64,000 nt of DNA from FEN-1219 sp963728995 (GCA_963728995.1 CAVSMD010000002.1:806001-870000), one strand, 5' to 3'; counted from the stretch's first letter, positions 8,991 through 18,645 are shown. Numbers and translations: made by a program. Notes: generated by a model not told the origin, from the letters alone.

Positions 8991-9963
8991 CTATGGGATC
9001 AGCAACACCTTGCCGGCCGTGCGCCGGGCTTCGAGCACCTCGTGTGCGCGCGCCGCTTCGGCAAGCGGCAGCGTGCGATCGATCGTGATCGTGAGCTCGC
9101 CCGCCGCCAACCAGCGAAACAGAGCCTGCGCGCGGTCCACGAGCTCCTCGCGCGTCGCGATGTATTGATTGAGCCCAGGCCGCGTGAGGAACAGAGAGCC
9201 CTTGGCGCCGAGGACCGCGGGATCGAACGGCGCGACCGGACCGCTGGAGAACCCGAACAGCGCGAGGTAGCCACGGGGCCTGCAAACTGTTCAGGCTCTG
9301 GTCGAACGTGTCTTTGCCGACCGAATCGTAGACGACGTCGACACCGCGACCGTTCGTGAGCTTCTTGATCTCGGCCTCGAAGTCCTCCCGCGTGTAGTCG
9401 ATCGCGGCCGCGGCACCCGCGTTTCGCGCAAGCTCGGCCTTCGCCGCGCTCCCGACCGTGCCGTACACGGTGGCGCCGCACAGTCGCGCGACTTGCGTGA
9501 TCAGTTGCCCCACGCCGCCGGCCGCCGCATGCACCAGCGCCACGTCGCCGGCCTTAAGCGGATACGTGCTGTGGGTCAGGTAATGCGCCGTGAGCCCTTG
9601 GAGCATGACCGCTGCAGCCGTGGGAAGATCGATCGCCTCCGGCACCTTGACGAGCCGCCGCGCGGGCACGGCGGCGAACTCGGCGTAGGCGCCGAGCACC
9701 ATCGCGTAAGCAACACGGTCGCCGACGGCCACGTCCGTCACGCCCGATCCCACGGCAGTCACCGTGCCCGCGGCTTCCGAGCCCACGGTAAAGGGCAACG
9801 CGGGCGGCTTGTATCGTCCGGTGCGGTGCTGCACGTCGATGAAGTTGACGCCGGCGGCCGCGATCTTCACGAGCGCCTCGCCCGCCTGCGGCGTCGGCAC
9901 CGGCGCGTCCTCGTAACGCAGTGCTTCAGGGCCACCGCAGGCGTGCACGCGAACTGCTTTCAT
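8991..9963 (-). CDS. qor: Zinc-independent NADPH:quinone oxidoreductase, MDR family (frameshifted)
   Basis: The ATG at 9963 (MKAVRVHACGGPEALRYEDA) follows a GGAGGGA site. The protein is a canonical quinone oxidoreductase: GroES-like N-terminal domain, the segment VGSEAAGTVTAVG, the NADPH-binding AAAGGVGQLITQVAR near residue 150, and a C-terminal GKVLLIP. It lacks the zinc-ligand cysteines, as expected for QOR. One extra base at about 9281 shifts the frame after NSL; removing it restores NSLRPRGYLALFG through to the TAG at 8991. The 3' end lies about 70 bp from that of the Fe-S oxidoreductase gene, and the genes converge. The reaction is one-electron reduction of quinones with NADPH, by family knowledge. 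Confidence 0.85.
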
Positions 9964-10079
9964 TGTTCCCTCCTGCGGATCGAGGCTCGAATGGTTACAC
10001 ACTTTGCACCGCGCCGCCGCGCCTGCGCCGCGCCGGCGCAATGCGCAAAGCGCATGCCGTCTTGCTAAGCTTCGCGCCC

Positions 10080-11375
10080 ATGGCCGTCGACACGCTCCGC
10101 TACCAATCCGGCTTCGGCAACGACTTCGCGACCGAGGCGCTGGTGGGCGCATTGCCCGTAGGCCAGAGCAATCCGAAGCAGCCGGCCTACGGCCTGTACA
10201 CCGAGGAGCTGAACGCCACGGCCTTCACCGCGCCGCGCGCCGGCAATCGACGCAGCTGGACGTACCGGATTCGGCCGTCGGCCGTGCACGAGCCGTATCA
10301 GCCGACCGAGCAAGGCCTCCTTCGCAGCGCCCCGTTCGACGAGGTGCCGGCGCCGCCGAACCAGCTGCGCTGGCGGCCGCTGCCGATCCCGACCACGCCG
10401 ACCGATTTCATCGGCGGCATCGTGACGATCGGCGGCAACGGCGATCCCGCGCTGCAGACCGGCGCTGCCGTGCATCTGTACGCGGCCAACGCGTCCATGA
10501 CGGACCGGTTCTTCTACGACGCCGACGGCGAGCTGCTGATCATCCCCGACCTCGGCGCGCTGCTGCTGAAGACCGAGTTCGGCGTTCTCCAGATCGCGCC
10601 CGGCGAGATCGCGGTGATTCCGCGCGGCGTGAAGTTTCAGCGTGGAGCTCCTCGAAGACGCCGCGCGCGGCTATCTCTGCGAGAACTACGGCCAACACTT
10701 CCGCTTGCCGGAGCTCGGGCCGATCGGCACGAACGGCCTCGCGAACTCCCGCGACTTCCTGGCACCGGTCGCAGCGTTCGAGGAACGCGACGGCGACTTT
10801 CGATTGGTAGCGAAATTCCAGGGCAAGCTATGGGAAGCCAAGATCGATCACTCGCCGCTCGACATCGTCGCGTGGCACGGCAGCTGCACGCCGTACAAGT
10901 ACGATCTGACGCTGTTCAACTGCATCAACACGGTCACCTACGATCACCCGGACCCGTCGATCTTCTGCGTTCTCGCGAGCCCCTCGGCCATCCCGGGCAC
11001 GTCTAACGTCGAGCTCGCGCTGATTCCGGATCGCTGGTCCGTCGCGATGCGCACGTTTCGACCGCCGCCGTTCCATCGCAACATCGCGAGCGAGTTCGTG
11101 GGGCTCGTGCAAGGCACGTATCTAGGCAAGGGCGAGAGCTTCGTGCCCGGCTGCGCGAGCCTCCACAACTGCATGACGGGCCACGGCCCGGACTTGGCCG
11201 CGTTCGAGCGCGGCACGGCGGCGGACGAGTCTCCGCAGTACCTCGCCGACACGCTGACCGTGGTCATCGAAACCCAGCTGGTGATCAGGCCCACGCGCCA
11301 CGCGCTCAGACGGAGCTGCTCGAGCGCGACTACTACAAGCACTGGCAAGGCTTGAACAAGAACTTCCACCGCTGA
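10080..11375 (+). CDS. hmgA: Homogentisate 1,2-dioxygenase (two frameshifts)
   Basis: This enzyme opens the ring of homogentisate to maleylacetoacetate in tyrosine/phenylalanine catabolism. The reading (MAVDTLRYQSGFGNDFATEA) matches HmgA from its first residues, and the length of 431 aa is typical. The C-terminal cupin contains the iron-site region FRPPPFHRN...SEF and later LHNCMTGHGPD, which carry the conserved His, Glu and His ligands. A single extra base at about 10637 (TTTC[A]GCG) and another near 11290-11305 break the frame; both sides match the family without loss. No other homogentisate pathway gene lies nearby (the GST at 19457 is not obviously a maleylacetoacetate isomerase), so the gene stands alone here. 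Confidence 0.9.
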
Positions 11376-11393
11376 TCGCGGCGGCGATGCGGC

Positions 11394-12314
11394 TCAAGTG
11401 CTCGGCGCAACGGTCGGCACTGCGTCCACGTAGCGCCGGTATTCTCGCCACAGAATGATCAGCCCCGCCGCCATCACGAGCGGCGCACCGATCCACATCG
11501 ACCAATGCGGCACTTCGGCAAACAGGTAGTAGCCGAAGCCGACCGCGAGCAACAGATTCGTGTAGTCGAGGGGCGCGATGGTCGATACCTCGGCATAGCG
11601 ATACGAGAACGTCAACATGAGCTGGCCGAACACCCCGAGCACGCCGATCAGCACGATGAACAACCACTGCTCCGCCGTCGGCATCGGCCAGCCCGCGACG
11701 GCCGTGGCTGCGCCGCAGACCATCGACGTGGCCGAGAAATAGAACGTGATCGTGATCGCGTGCTCGCCACCGCGCCCGCTCATGCTGCGCAGGAACAACA
11801 TCGCGAGCGCGGAAAACCCCGCCGCACCGAAAGCCACGAGCACACCGGCCGATCTGCCGCCAAACGTCAGATGCGGCCCGATCGTGATCAGCACGCCGAC
11901 GAAGCCCATCACGAGCGCGGTCCAGCGATAAGCATGGATCCGCTCGCCGAGAAACAGCATCGCGAGCACGGTGAGGAACATCGGCGACGTGAAGCTGATC
12001 GCCGTGAAGTCCGCCAGCGGAATCAGCGTCAGCGCGGTCAGCCAGCAGAACATGCTCGCGGTCCCCGCAAGCGACCGCAGCCCGTGCGAGCGCAGATTCT
12101 GCGTCTTCAGCAAATGCAGTCCCTCGAGCCGCCACGCAATGAGCGCGAGCACGACGAGCGAGATGACGCCCCGCACGAAGATCGTCTGGCCGGTCGGAAT
12201 CGCGCTGCCGAGGTGCTTCACGCAGGCCGCCATGCTCGACAGGAAGACGACCGAGAGCAGCTTGAAGAACGCGCCCAGAACCGGACGGTGGTGATGTGCG
12301 TCGGTCGACGACAA
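11394..12314 (-). CDS. EamA/DMT-family membrane transporter
   Basis: About 306 residues make ten hydrophobic helices in two EamA repeats, for example FFKLLSVVFLSSMAACVKHL at the start of the first and AGVLVAFGAAGFSALAMLFL at the start of the second. Such proteins export small metabolites or amino acids, and the substrate cannot be read from sequence. The start is uncertain: the frame has no nearby ATG, and a TTG at 12314 is the most economical choice, placing the first helix about 15 residues in. It converges on hmgA with only 18 bp between the stops, and its 5' end faces the ECF sigma gene. Confidence 0.8.
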   Translation of the reverse strand: MSSTDAHHHRPVLGAFFKLLSVVFLSSMAACVKHLGSAIPTGQTIFVRGVISLVVLALIAWRLEGLHLLKTQNLRSHGLRSLAGTASMFCWLTALTLIPLADFTAISFTSPMFLTVLAMLFLGERIHAYRWTALVMGFVGVLITIGPHLTFGGRSAGVLVAFGAAGFSALAMLFLRSMSGRGGEHAITITFYFSATSMVCGAATAVAGWPMPTAEQWLFIVLIGVLGVFGQLMLTFSYRYAEVSTIAPLDYTNLLLAVGFGYYLFAEVPHWSMWIGAPLVMAAGLIILWREYRRYVDAVPTVAPST

Positions 12315-12441
12315 GGTCGCACTGCGGTGCCGAAAAGGGCGCCAACGATACCAGGGACGACGGCGATTTGCCGGCCCGCGTAAGCACCGAGTGCTAGATT
12401 TGGCGGAAGGCTCGTGGCTCGGCCGTATTAGTGGGGTGCCA

Positions 12442-13014
12442 ATGACCGAGAAGGCAGTAGCCCGCGACCGGGACCGGCGGATGACGGACAGCGACGACAA
12501 CGTCGAGCTCACCGCGAGGACCCGATACGTGACGGCCGTATTCGAGCGCTTTCGTGCGCCGCTGCTGCGGTATCTGAAGGGGCTGCTCGCCCGGCGCGAG
12601 GACGCCGAGGACGTCGTTCAGGAAACCTACGTGCGCCTGATCGGCGCGGGCGAGATCGACCGGTCCGACATACGCGTGCGCGCCTACATGTTCAAGGTGG
12701 CCACGAACCTGGCCTACGACCGGTTTCGCGAGCGGCGCGTCCGCCGGCACGACCCGGAAGAAGCGCTCGAGTCGCTGCCCGACCCCGCCCCCTCCGTCGA
12801 GCGAATCGTGACGATGAAGCAGAGCATCGCGATCGTGCGGCGCGCGCTGCTCGAGCTGTCACCGCGCTGCCGGCAAGTCTTTCTGCTACGCGTCAGCGAG
12901 GAGTGCGACTACGAAGCCATCGCCGTGCGGCTGGGTGTCAGCAAACGTACCGTGGAGCGCGAGATGCAGCACGCGCTCGACGTCTGCCAGCGACGCTTGC
13001 GGGAGGGCGAGTAA
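12442..13014 (+). CDS. ECF-type RNA polymerase sigma factor
   Basis: This sigma-70 family member has region 2 (FRAPLLRYLKGLLARREDAE, then DVVQETYVRL, residues about 33-65) and region 4 with its helix-turn-helix (CDYEAIAVRLGVSKRTVERE, about 155-175). Region 3 is absent, as in ECF factors. The start at 12442 is chosen from the family's usual lead; the ATG at 12481 is also possible. The stop is three bases before the next gene, which looks like its membrane anti-sigma partner. The pair plus the secreted secretin-N protein form a tight plus-strand operon. The FecI-like pairing with a membrane protein bearing an N-terminal FecR-like W motif suggests signal-dependent release of the sigma factor. 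Confidence 0.9.
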   Translation: MTEKAVARDRDRRMTDSDDNVELTARTRYVTAVFERFRAPLLRYLKGLLARREDAEDVVQETYVRLIGAGEIDRSDIRVRAYMFKVATNLAYDRFRERRVRRHDPEEALESLPDPAPSVERIVTMKQSIAIVRRALLELSPRCRQVFLLRVSEECDYEAIAVRLGVSKRTVEREMQHALDVCQRRLREGE

Positions 13015-13016
13015 CC

Positions 13017-13908
13017 ATGGAACCCGTGCGCGACACTGGCGCCCGCCCCGGTCCCGACGACGCGGCCGGGTGGTTCGTGGCGCTCGACGCCGCGCCCCAA
13101 GACGGCGGATCTTGCCGCAAGCTACGCGGCCTGGCTCGCGGCAAGCCCGTCGCACGAGCGCGCCACCGAGCGCGTCGAGCTCGCGCTCGAGCTGACGCGC
13201 CGCCTCGCCGTCGAGCCCGAGCTTGCCACGCAGATCGAGGCGGCCGACTGGCGCGCCACGCGCCGGCGGATCGTCGCGGCCGCGGCCGGGCTGGTGCTGG
13301 CCGCGTCGGCGGCCACGCTCTGGCTCGCACCGTGGGAGCGCTCGCTTGCGCCGACGTCGGCGCCCCGCCCCCCACTGCGCGCCGCCGAGGTCGCCGGCTT
13401 CGGGGCGCCCGTCGAGCCCGTGGTCATGCTACCGACCGGCGTGCTCGTCGACGGCCGCTCGGTGGCCGTTCTGCCGTTCGTGGCGGGCGGGGGGAGCGAC
13501 ACGCTGGCCGCGGGTCTCGAGAGCGACGTGGTCGCCGCGCTGCGCAGCGTCCCGGGCCTGTATGTCATCGCGGGGGCGTCCACGGCGCCTTACCCTGCGG
13601 CCTCGGAGCTTTCCACTTTGCAGATCGGCTCGGAGCTCGGCGCGGCCGGCGTCGTCGATGCCACCGTGACGCGCGCGGGCGCTCGCGTCGGGATCGTCGC
13701 GCACCTGCGCGATGCCCGCACGGGCACGACGCTGTGGCAGAGCACGCTCGACGAGCCGATCGAGCGACTCGCGCGCGCTCGCGACACGCTCGCCAACGGG
13801 ATCGCGCTGGCGCTGCTCGATCCTGCGCAACCGAGCACCGTGTCTCGGGGGCCCGTGGAGGCCTCTCTGGCCGCCAACGCGATCGAACCCACGGAGCTGT
13901 CTGAATAA
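13017..13908 (+). CDS. FecR-like anti-sigma protein with periplasmic TolB/FlgO-like domain (frameshifted)
   Basis: The ATG at 13017 lies three bases after the sigma stop. The N-terminal cytoplasmic segment (AAGWFVALDAAPQD, then after a one-base insertion near 13100 LAASYAAWLAASPSHERATE) resembles the FecR-type sigma-binding domain. A transmembrane helix follows at about 83-102 (RRIVAAAAGLVLAASAATLW), then a periplasmic domain with VAVLPFVAGGGSDTLAAGLE and TLWQSTLDEP. This is the TolB-like/FlgO-like fold common in TPR cyclases, where it often ends a cytoplasmic sensor. Its use as an anti-sigma sensor domain is uncommon. The role in holding the sigma factor is inferred from order and topology. 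Confidence 0.7.
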
Positions 13909-13919
13909 GGAGTCGCCCC

Positions 13920-14558
13920 ATGCGTGCCGCTCGTCTCATGCTGTTGCTGCTGTTCGTATGCTCGCTGACCGCGATCGCACAGGAACGCCGGCCGGGCCAG
14001 CCCGCCGCAGGACCACCGCCCGCGGGCCCACAACCGGCGGGCGCAACCCCGCTGTTGTTTCAGGGACCTCCGGGGCCGTTTCCGGGCCTTGCGACCGTGG
14101 CGCTCGAGCCGCTGCTGGAGCGCGTCGGACGCGCCGCGAGCAAGCGCTTCCTGATCGATAGTCACGTGAACCCCCAGATCTATCTCGGGAGCGTGGCGGC
14201 GAACGACGTGACCTATCCGCTGCTGCTGTCGATCCTGCGCAGCAACAATCTCGCCACGGTGGAGATCGAAGACCGCGTGAACGTCATTCCGGTCGGCGAG
14301 GTGCGCTTCTACCCGGCACCGATCGCGAACGAGGATGATCCCAAGATCGCCGCAGACGAATGGCGCACGCGCGTGCTGACGCTCACGAACATCGAAGCGG
14401 CCCAGCTCGTGCCGATCCTGCGGCCCTTGCTGCCCCAGGCAGCGCACCTCGCCGCATTCCCGCCGAGCAATCAGCTCCTGATCGTCGACCGTTACGCGAA
14501 CTTGAAGCGCATCACCGAGATCGTTCACTCCATGGATCGAGCGCCCGCACGCAACTGA
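13920..14558 (+). CDS. Secreted secretin N-domain-like protein
   Basis: A 212-aa protein with a signal peptide (cleavage after AIAQ, about residue 21) and a Pro/Gly-rich linker. Two small alpha/beta domains follow: RFLIDSHVNPQIYLGSVAAN and VLTLTNIEAAQLVPILRPLL...NQLLIVDRYANLKRITEIVH. These match the N0/N1 domains of secretins such as GspD, but no secretin channel domain follows. It is translated 11 bp after the anti-sigma-like gene. A periplasmic sensing or docking protein for the sigma/anti-sigma pair is possible, and an orphan type II secretion accessory is an alternative. Function is not known. Confidence 0.75.
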   Translation: MRAARLMLLLLFVCSLTAIAQERRPGQPAAGPPPAGPQPAGATPLLFQGPPGPFPGLATVALEPLLERVGRAASKRFLIDSHVNPQIYLGSVAANDVTYPLLLSILRSNNLATVEIEDRVNVIPVGEVRFYPAPIANEDDPKIAADEWRTRVLTLTNIEAAQLVPILRPLLPQAAHLAAFPPSNQLLIVDRYANLKRITEIVHSMDRAPARN

Positions 14559-14650
14559 GGCGCGAGCGCCTCCGACTGGCATCGGCTCGGGGGCGCCGTT
14601 ATTCTGCGAGCGCCGTCGTCGGCTATTACCGATTCGCTCGCGGAGGCCTC

Positions 14651-16491
14651 ATGCGTCTCATTGCTCTGATTCCCACCGTGGGCGCCGCGCTGCTCGCCGC
14701 AAAGACGCTGGCACAGGCGCCCGACGGCGAAGCGCTGTTCGCGACGCATTGCGCCGCCTGTCACGTGAACCCGACCGAGGAGAAGGTCCCGACGCGGGCC
14801 GCCATGGCCGCACTGTCGCCGAACGCGATCGTCGAAGCCCTGACGGACGGCTCGATGCGGATTCAGGGCCAGCCGCTTGTCCGCGGCACAGCGCACCGCG
14901 ATCGCGGAGCGCTTGACCGGCCGACCCGTGCTCGCCGCGTCGCGGTCGACCGGCGGGGGCCTGTGCCCCGACCGAGCGCGCCCTTCGCGATGGCCGCGCG
15001 CGGGCGCCCCCTGGAACGGCTGGGGCCCCGGCATCCGCAACACGCGTTACCAGCCGAACAGCGGCGGGATCAGCGCCGCCAATGTGGGTGCACTCGAGCT
15101 CAAGTGGGCGTTCGGCGTTGCCGACGCGACGCAGTCCCGCGCACAACCGGCCGTGATCGGCGGCTGGCTGTTCATGGGCAGCCAAACGGGCCTGATCTAC
15201 GCCCTCGACGCGAAGACCGGCTGCACGCATTGGACGTACAAGGCCCGGTCGGGCGTGCGGACGGCGATCTCGGTCGGCCCGCTGGGCTCGGCCGATGCGC
15301 CGACGGGCTACGCGCTCTACTTCGCCGACGCTCAGGCACGCGCCTACGCCGTCGATGCAAGCACGGGCAAGGAGCTCTGGACGCGCAAGGTCGACGAGCA
15401 TCCGGCCGCGCGCGCCACGGGCTCGCCGACGCTCTACGACGGGCGCCTGTACGTCGTGACCTCGGGGGTCTCGGAGGAGACCGCGGCCGCGATGCCGGAT
15501 TACGAATGCTGCACGTTCCGCGGCAGCCTGACGGCACTCGATGCGACCACGGGTGACGTGATCTGGAAGACGTACACGGTCGAGGAGCCGAAGCGGCGCG
15601 GCACGAGCACGAGCGGCAAGCCGCTCTGGGGGCCGGCCGGCTCGCCGATCTGGAGCGCACCAACGATCGACGTGAAACGCGGCCTGATCTACGCGGCGAC
15701 GGGCAACGCGTACGCCGATCCCGCCCCGCGCACGAGCGACGCGATCGTGGCATTCGCGCTCGACACGGGCAAGATCCGCTGGATCAATCAAATTCGCCCC
15801 GATGTCTGGATCCTGGGCTGCGACGCGCAGTCGACCGGCGGCAACGCCAATGCCGGCGACAATCCCAACTGTCCGCAGAACGTGGGTCCCGATTTCGATT
15901 TCTCGGCTTCGCCGGCGCTCGTCACGCTGTCCGGCGGCCGCGATCTGCTGGTCGTCACGCAGAAGTCGGGCGTGGGCTTCGCGCTGGACCCGACGCGGCG
16001 CGGTCGCGTGCTGTGGCAGTATCGATGGGGCCGTGGCAGTCCCGTCGGCGGCGTTTGGGGCGCCACGAGCCGACGGCGAACGCGCCTTTTTTGCCGTCGC
16101 CGACCAGCTCACGCCGGCGCCTGGCGGCCTGCATGCCGTGAGCCTCATCACCGGACAGCGCGTGTGGTATGTGCCACCGCAACCGCCGATCTGCGGCAAC
16201 GGACCCGGCTGCAGCGCGGCCCAGTCGGCGGCCCTGACCGCGATTCCGGGCGTCGTGTTCTCCGGCTCGGCCGACGGCGCCGTGCGCGCGTTTGCGAGCA
16301 ACGACGGCAAGATTCTCTGGACGTTCGATACGAACCGCGACTTCACCGCCGTCAACGGCGTCAAAGCCGACGGTGGCTCGATCGACGGGCCGGGGCCCGT
16401 GGTCGCGGGCGGGATGCTCTACGTGACGGCCGGCAATGCCGGCTTCGTCGGCACGGCCGGCAACGTGCTGCTGGCGTTCGGCCTCGAGTGA
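14651..16491 (+). CDS. PQQ-dependent quinohaemoprotein dehydrogenase, polyvinyl-alcohol dehydrogenase-like (two frameshifts)
   Basis: A signal peptide and an N-terminal cytochrome c domain (CAACH at about residue 37) are followed by an eight-bladed PQQ-binding beta-propeller. It carries repeated motifs such as GLIYALDAKTGCTHWTYK, TGKELWT and DGKILWTFDTN, and a paired-Cys segment (YECCTF). The domain order, cytochrome first, is that of polyvinyl-alcohol dehydrogenase rather than of ethanol dehydrogenases, which carry cytochrome last. It would oxidise an alcohol in the periplasm and pass electrons to its own haem. Single extra bases near 14879 (CT[T]GTCC) and near 16070 break the frame; all blades continue in the shifted frames. 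The substrate cannot be told from sequence. Confidence 0.8.
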
Positions 16492-16553
16492 GCGACGCGG
16501 AACGAAGACCCCGGCCTCGAGCGGGGGGAACCAGAGGCCGGGGTCAGCGATCG

Positions 16554-16949
16554 TCAGCCGACCGCTATGCGCTTCGCGACCGCTTCGGCGGCCTTCGGCA
16601 GATTCACGGACAGGACGCCGTCGGCCATGCTGGCCGAAATCGCACCGCTGTCGATCTTCGTCGACACCGTGAAGGTGCGGATGAAGTTGCCCACGTTGTA
16701 CTCCGCGTAGATCGGTTGCAACGCTTCGTATTTGGCCGCGTCGACCGTTCCTTTGACCGTGAGCACACCCTTTTCGAGTCGAATGTCGACCGCGCCTTTG
16801 TCGACGCCGGGCATCTCCATCGTGACGATGACGGCGTCCGCGGTCTCGTGAATGTCGGTGTAGGGACTGAAGAATCGACCCGCCTCGGTACGCTCCTCGG
16901 CCGCCTTCAGCTCCTTCTTTTCCTGGAGCGCGAGTTGCTGTTCAGCCAT
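16554..16949 (-). CDS. Hsp20/alpha-crystallin family small heat-shock protein
   Basis: A 131-aa protein with an alpha-crystallin domain: PYTDIHETADAVIVTMEMPG, then DIRLEKGVLTVKG and the closing ADGVLSVNLPKA, which includes the A-x-x-x-G-V-L signature. It holds unfolding proteins soluble for ATP-dependent chaperones. Its ATG at 16949 is 19 bp after the stop of a second Hsp20 gene upstream, so the two are probably cotranscribed. The C-terminal I-x-I/V oligomerisation motif is weak (RIAVG). Confidence 0.9.
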   Translation of the reverse strand: MAEQQLALQEKKELKAAEERTEAGRFFSPYTDIHETADAVIVTMEMPGVDKGAVDIRLEKGVLTVKGTVDAAKYEALQPIYAEYNVGNFIRTFTVSTKIDSGAISASMADGVLSVNLPKAAEAVAKRIAVG

Positions 16950-16968
16950 TGCACTACTCCTCGATGCC

Positions 16969-17397
16969 TTACGCGTTGATGGTCACGGTTCGGGGGCGCT
17001 CACTCTCCGCCCGCGGCAATCGTATCGTCAGCACGCCGTCACGATAGTCCGCGGACACCTTGCCGGCCTCGAGCTGCGCCGGCAACGTCAGCGTCCGATC
17101 GAAATCGCCGGCCGAGCGCTCGCGTCGGTGGACGCTGGCTTTCGCCTCGGCGGCGACCGTCTTCTTCCCCTTGATGCGCAGCGTGTCGCCGCGCACCTGG
17201 ATGTCGAGATCTTCCTTCTTCACGCCCGGCAGCTCGGCGACGACGACGAAATCCTCGCCCTCGCTGAACACATTGACCGGCGGGTACGCGCCCGCCCCCG
17301 CAGTCCGACTGCCGAACCAGTCGCTGCCCATCGAACTGTCCACGGCGCGCTGGATCGCAGCCAGCGTCGCAAACGGGTCCCGCATTCGTACAACCAT
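16969..17397 (-). CDS. Hsp20/alpha-crystallin family small heat-shock protein
   Basis: The ATG at 17397 is set by a strong AAGGAGG seven bases upstream. The 142-aa product has the alpha-crystallin core PPVNVFSEGEDFVVVAELPG, then DLDIQVRGDTLRIKGKK and the closing YRDGVLTIRLPRAE. A short N-terminal arm (MRDPFATLAAIQRAVDSSMG) resembles bacterial class A small heat-shock proteins. It is first in a two-gene Hsp20 unit. A heat-shock promoter is expected upstream, but no sigma-32-type sequence could be assigned securely in 17400-17560. Confidence 0.9.
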   Translation of the reverse strand: MVVRMRDPFATLAAIQRAVDSSMGSDWFGSRTAGAGAYPPVNVFSEGEDFVVVAELPGVKKEDLDIQVRGDTLRIKGKKTVAAEAKASVHRRERSAGDFDRTLTLPAQLEAGKVSADYRDGVLTIRLPRAESERPRTVTINA

Positions 17398-17568
17398 GAT
17401 CAGGCCTCCTTCATTTAGCCCGCCAAAACCGCTGGCGTGGTTAGTGGGGATGCGGGGTCCGGCTTTCAAGCGCAGGCCGCATTGCGGTAAGTACGTGCTC
17501 GGAGTCCCGAGTGGCAGCGGCCGCCGCCAGCTGCTCTACTGAGGGGTGACGGCGCGGAAGAGGCGACG

Positions 17569-17937
17569 ATGAAGAACCTGATCGTTCACTGGATCGTATC
17601 GGCGCTATTGCTGCTGCTCGTCGACCACTTCGTGGCCGGCATTTCCATCGTCGACTTCGGCCACGGGCTGCTCGCGGCGCTGGTGCTCGGTCTGCTGAAC
17701 GCCGTCGTCCGCCCGCTGCTGATTCTCCTGACGCTGCCCATCACGATCCTGACGCTCGGTTTGTTCCTGTTCGTCGTCAACGCGCTGGTGCTCGTGCTGG
17801 CGGCCGAGCTCGTGCCCGGGTTCACGATCACGAGCTTCGGGGCCGCCCTGATCGGCACGCTCTTGCTGACGCTGTTCAATCTGGTCGCCAACAGGCTGTT
17901 GAGTCGCGGTCGACGGCGCAGACTAGCAGGCCGTTGA
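17569..17937 (+). CDS. Phage-holin-like four-helix membrane protein (PF04020/YvlD-like)
   Basis: A small, very hydrophobic protein of 122 aa with four helices and the family segment LVLGLLNAVVRPLLILLTLP followed by ITILTLGLFLFVVNALVLVL. This family is widespread and called phage holin only by similarity; no lytic role is shown. The ATG at 17569 follows a GAGGCGACG stretch. The last residues (LAGR) and the TGA stop are encoded inside the left arm of the palindromic element at 17923-18070, so the C-terminus was probably changed by insertion of that element. Confidence 0.8.
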   Translation: MKNLIVHWIVSALLLLLVDHFVAGISIVDFGHGLLAALVLGLLNAVVRPLLILLTLPITILTLGLFLFVVNALVLVLAAELVPGFTITSFGAALIGTLLLTLFNLVANRLLSRGRRRRLAGR

Positions 17938-18070
17938 AAAAGGCTCTGGTGGATGCGATGCAAGGCGAAAATCGAGTCGAAAGCGCAGCGTACACGGCAG
18001 TACGTGAGCATTTCGACTCGATTTTCGACGCCGCAGCGCGCCGCCAGAGGCTTTTTCAACGGCCTGCTAG
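17923..18070. repeat. 148-bp palindromic element with 27-bp terminal inverted repeats (MITE-like)
   Basis: The ends (17923-17949 and 18044-18070) are inverted copies matching at 26 of 27 positions and begin with CTAGCAGGCCGTTGAAAAA. A second, perfect 17-bp inverted repeat (17966-17982 with 18011-18027) lies inside, so the whole element can fold into one long hairpin. It has no coding capacity. It sits between two convergent genes and supplies the stop codon of both. It resembles a MITE or an intergenic palindromic repeat and could also act as a bidirectional terminator. No target-site duplication is evident beyond the terminal CTAG. Confidence 0.85.
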
Positions 18071-18645
18071 TTCAGATCCGGCGTACGCAGCAGCTCGCTA
18101 TGCCAGGCCTTGTTGCGCACGTGCGTTCGCGACTTGATGCGCCAGCCCTCCGGCGTGCGGACGTAGACGTCCTCGTAGCCCCCATGGCGGGCAACGGTTC
18201 CGGGGCCGTTCATGCCGAGCTGGACCAGATACACGCGCCCCGTCGCGCCTTCGGCGCTCGGCGTGATCTCGTGATTCAGCATCAAGTGGCTCCAGTCGGT
18301 CCACACGAGCTTGGTCTTGCAGCCTCGCTCACCGCCGCCGACGAGCGTTGCGAGCGCGTCGCGACCGCGCGCCAGTACACGCCCGCCTGCGGCGAATCCC
18401 GCATCGGAGTTCTTGTCGATGAACACTCCGTCGGTCGTGAACACGTTAGCGTAGTCGTAGCCGTTGTTCGCACACGTGTCGATGCCATACGCGTAACGAT
18501 TGATGAGCTGCGTGATCTCCTGGTAGTCGAGTGCCGTGAAGCCGTTCGGCTGCGCCTCGGCGCGCGGCCACGGGTCGCCGCGTCCGGCGAAGAAGGCGGC
18601 GACCGCGATGGCCATGAGCGTGAGCAATGTCGGAATGCGTTGCAC
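18067..18645 (-). CDS. Secreted SnoaL-like (NTF2-fold) protein
   Basis: The GTG at 18645 is chosen because a GGAGG lies seven bases upstream and it opens a signal peptide (PTLLTLMAIAVAAFFAGRGD). The mature part has the SnoaL/NTF2-like pattern: DYQEITQLINRYAYGIDTCA, VFTTDGVFIDKN, HLMLNHEITPSAEGATGRVY and YEDVYVRTPEGWRIKSRTHV. Such folds occur in cyclases, isomerases and binding proteins; an exported form is less common. The stop (TAG) lies inside the terminal repeat of the palindromic element. It is 23 bp downstream of the gene at 18669. Confidence 0.8.
   Translation of the reverse strand: MQRIPTLLTLMAIAVAAFFAGRGDPWPRAEAQPNGFTALDYQEITQLINRYAYGIDTCANNGYDYANVFTTDGVFIDKNSDAGFAAGGRVLARGRDALATLVGGGERGCKTKLVWTDWSHLMLNHEITPSAEGATGRVYLVQLGMNGPGTVARHGGYEDVYVRTPEGWRIKSRTHVRNKAWHSELLRTPDLN

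Noticed and set aside
14658..16364. A 568-codon minus-strand open reading frame
   Set aside because: Antisense of the quinohaemoprotein gene; no coherent domain.
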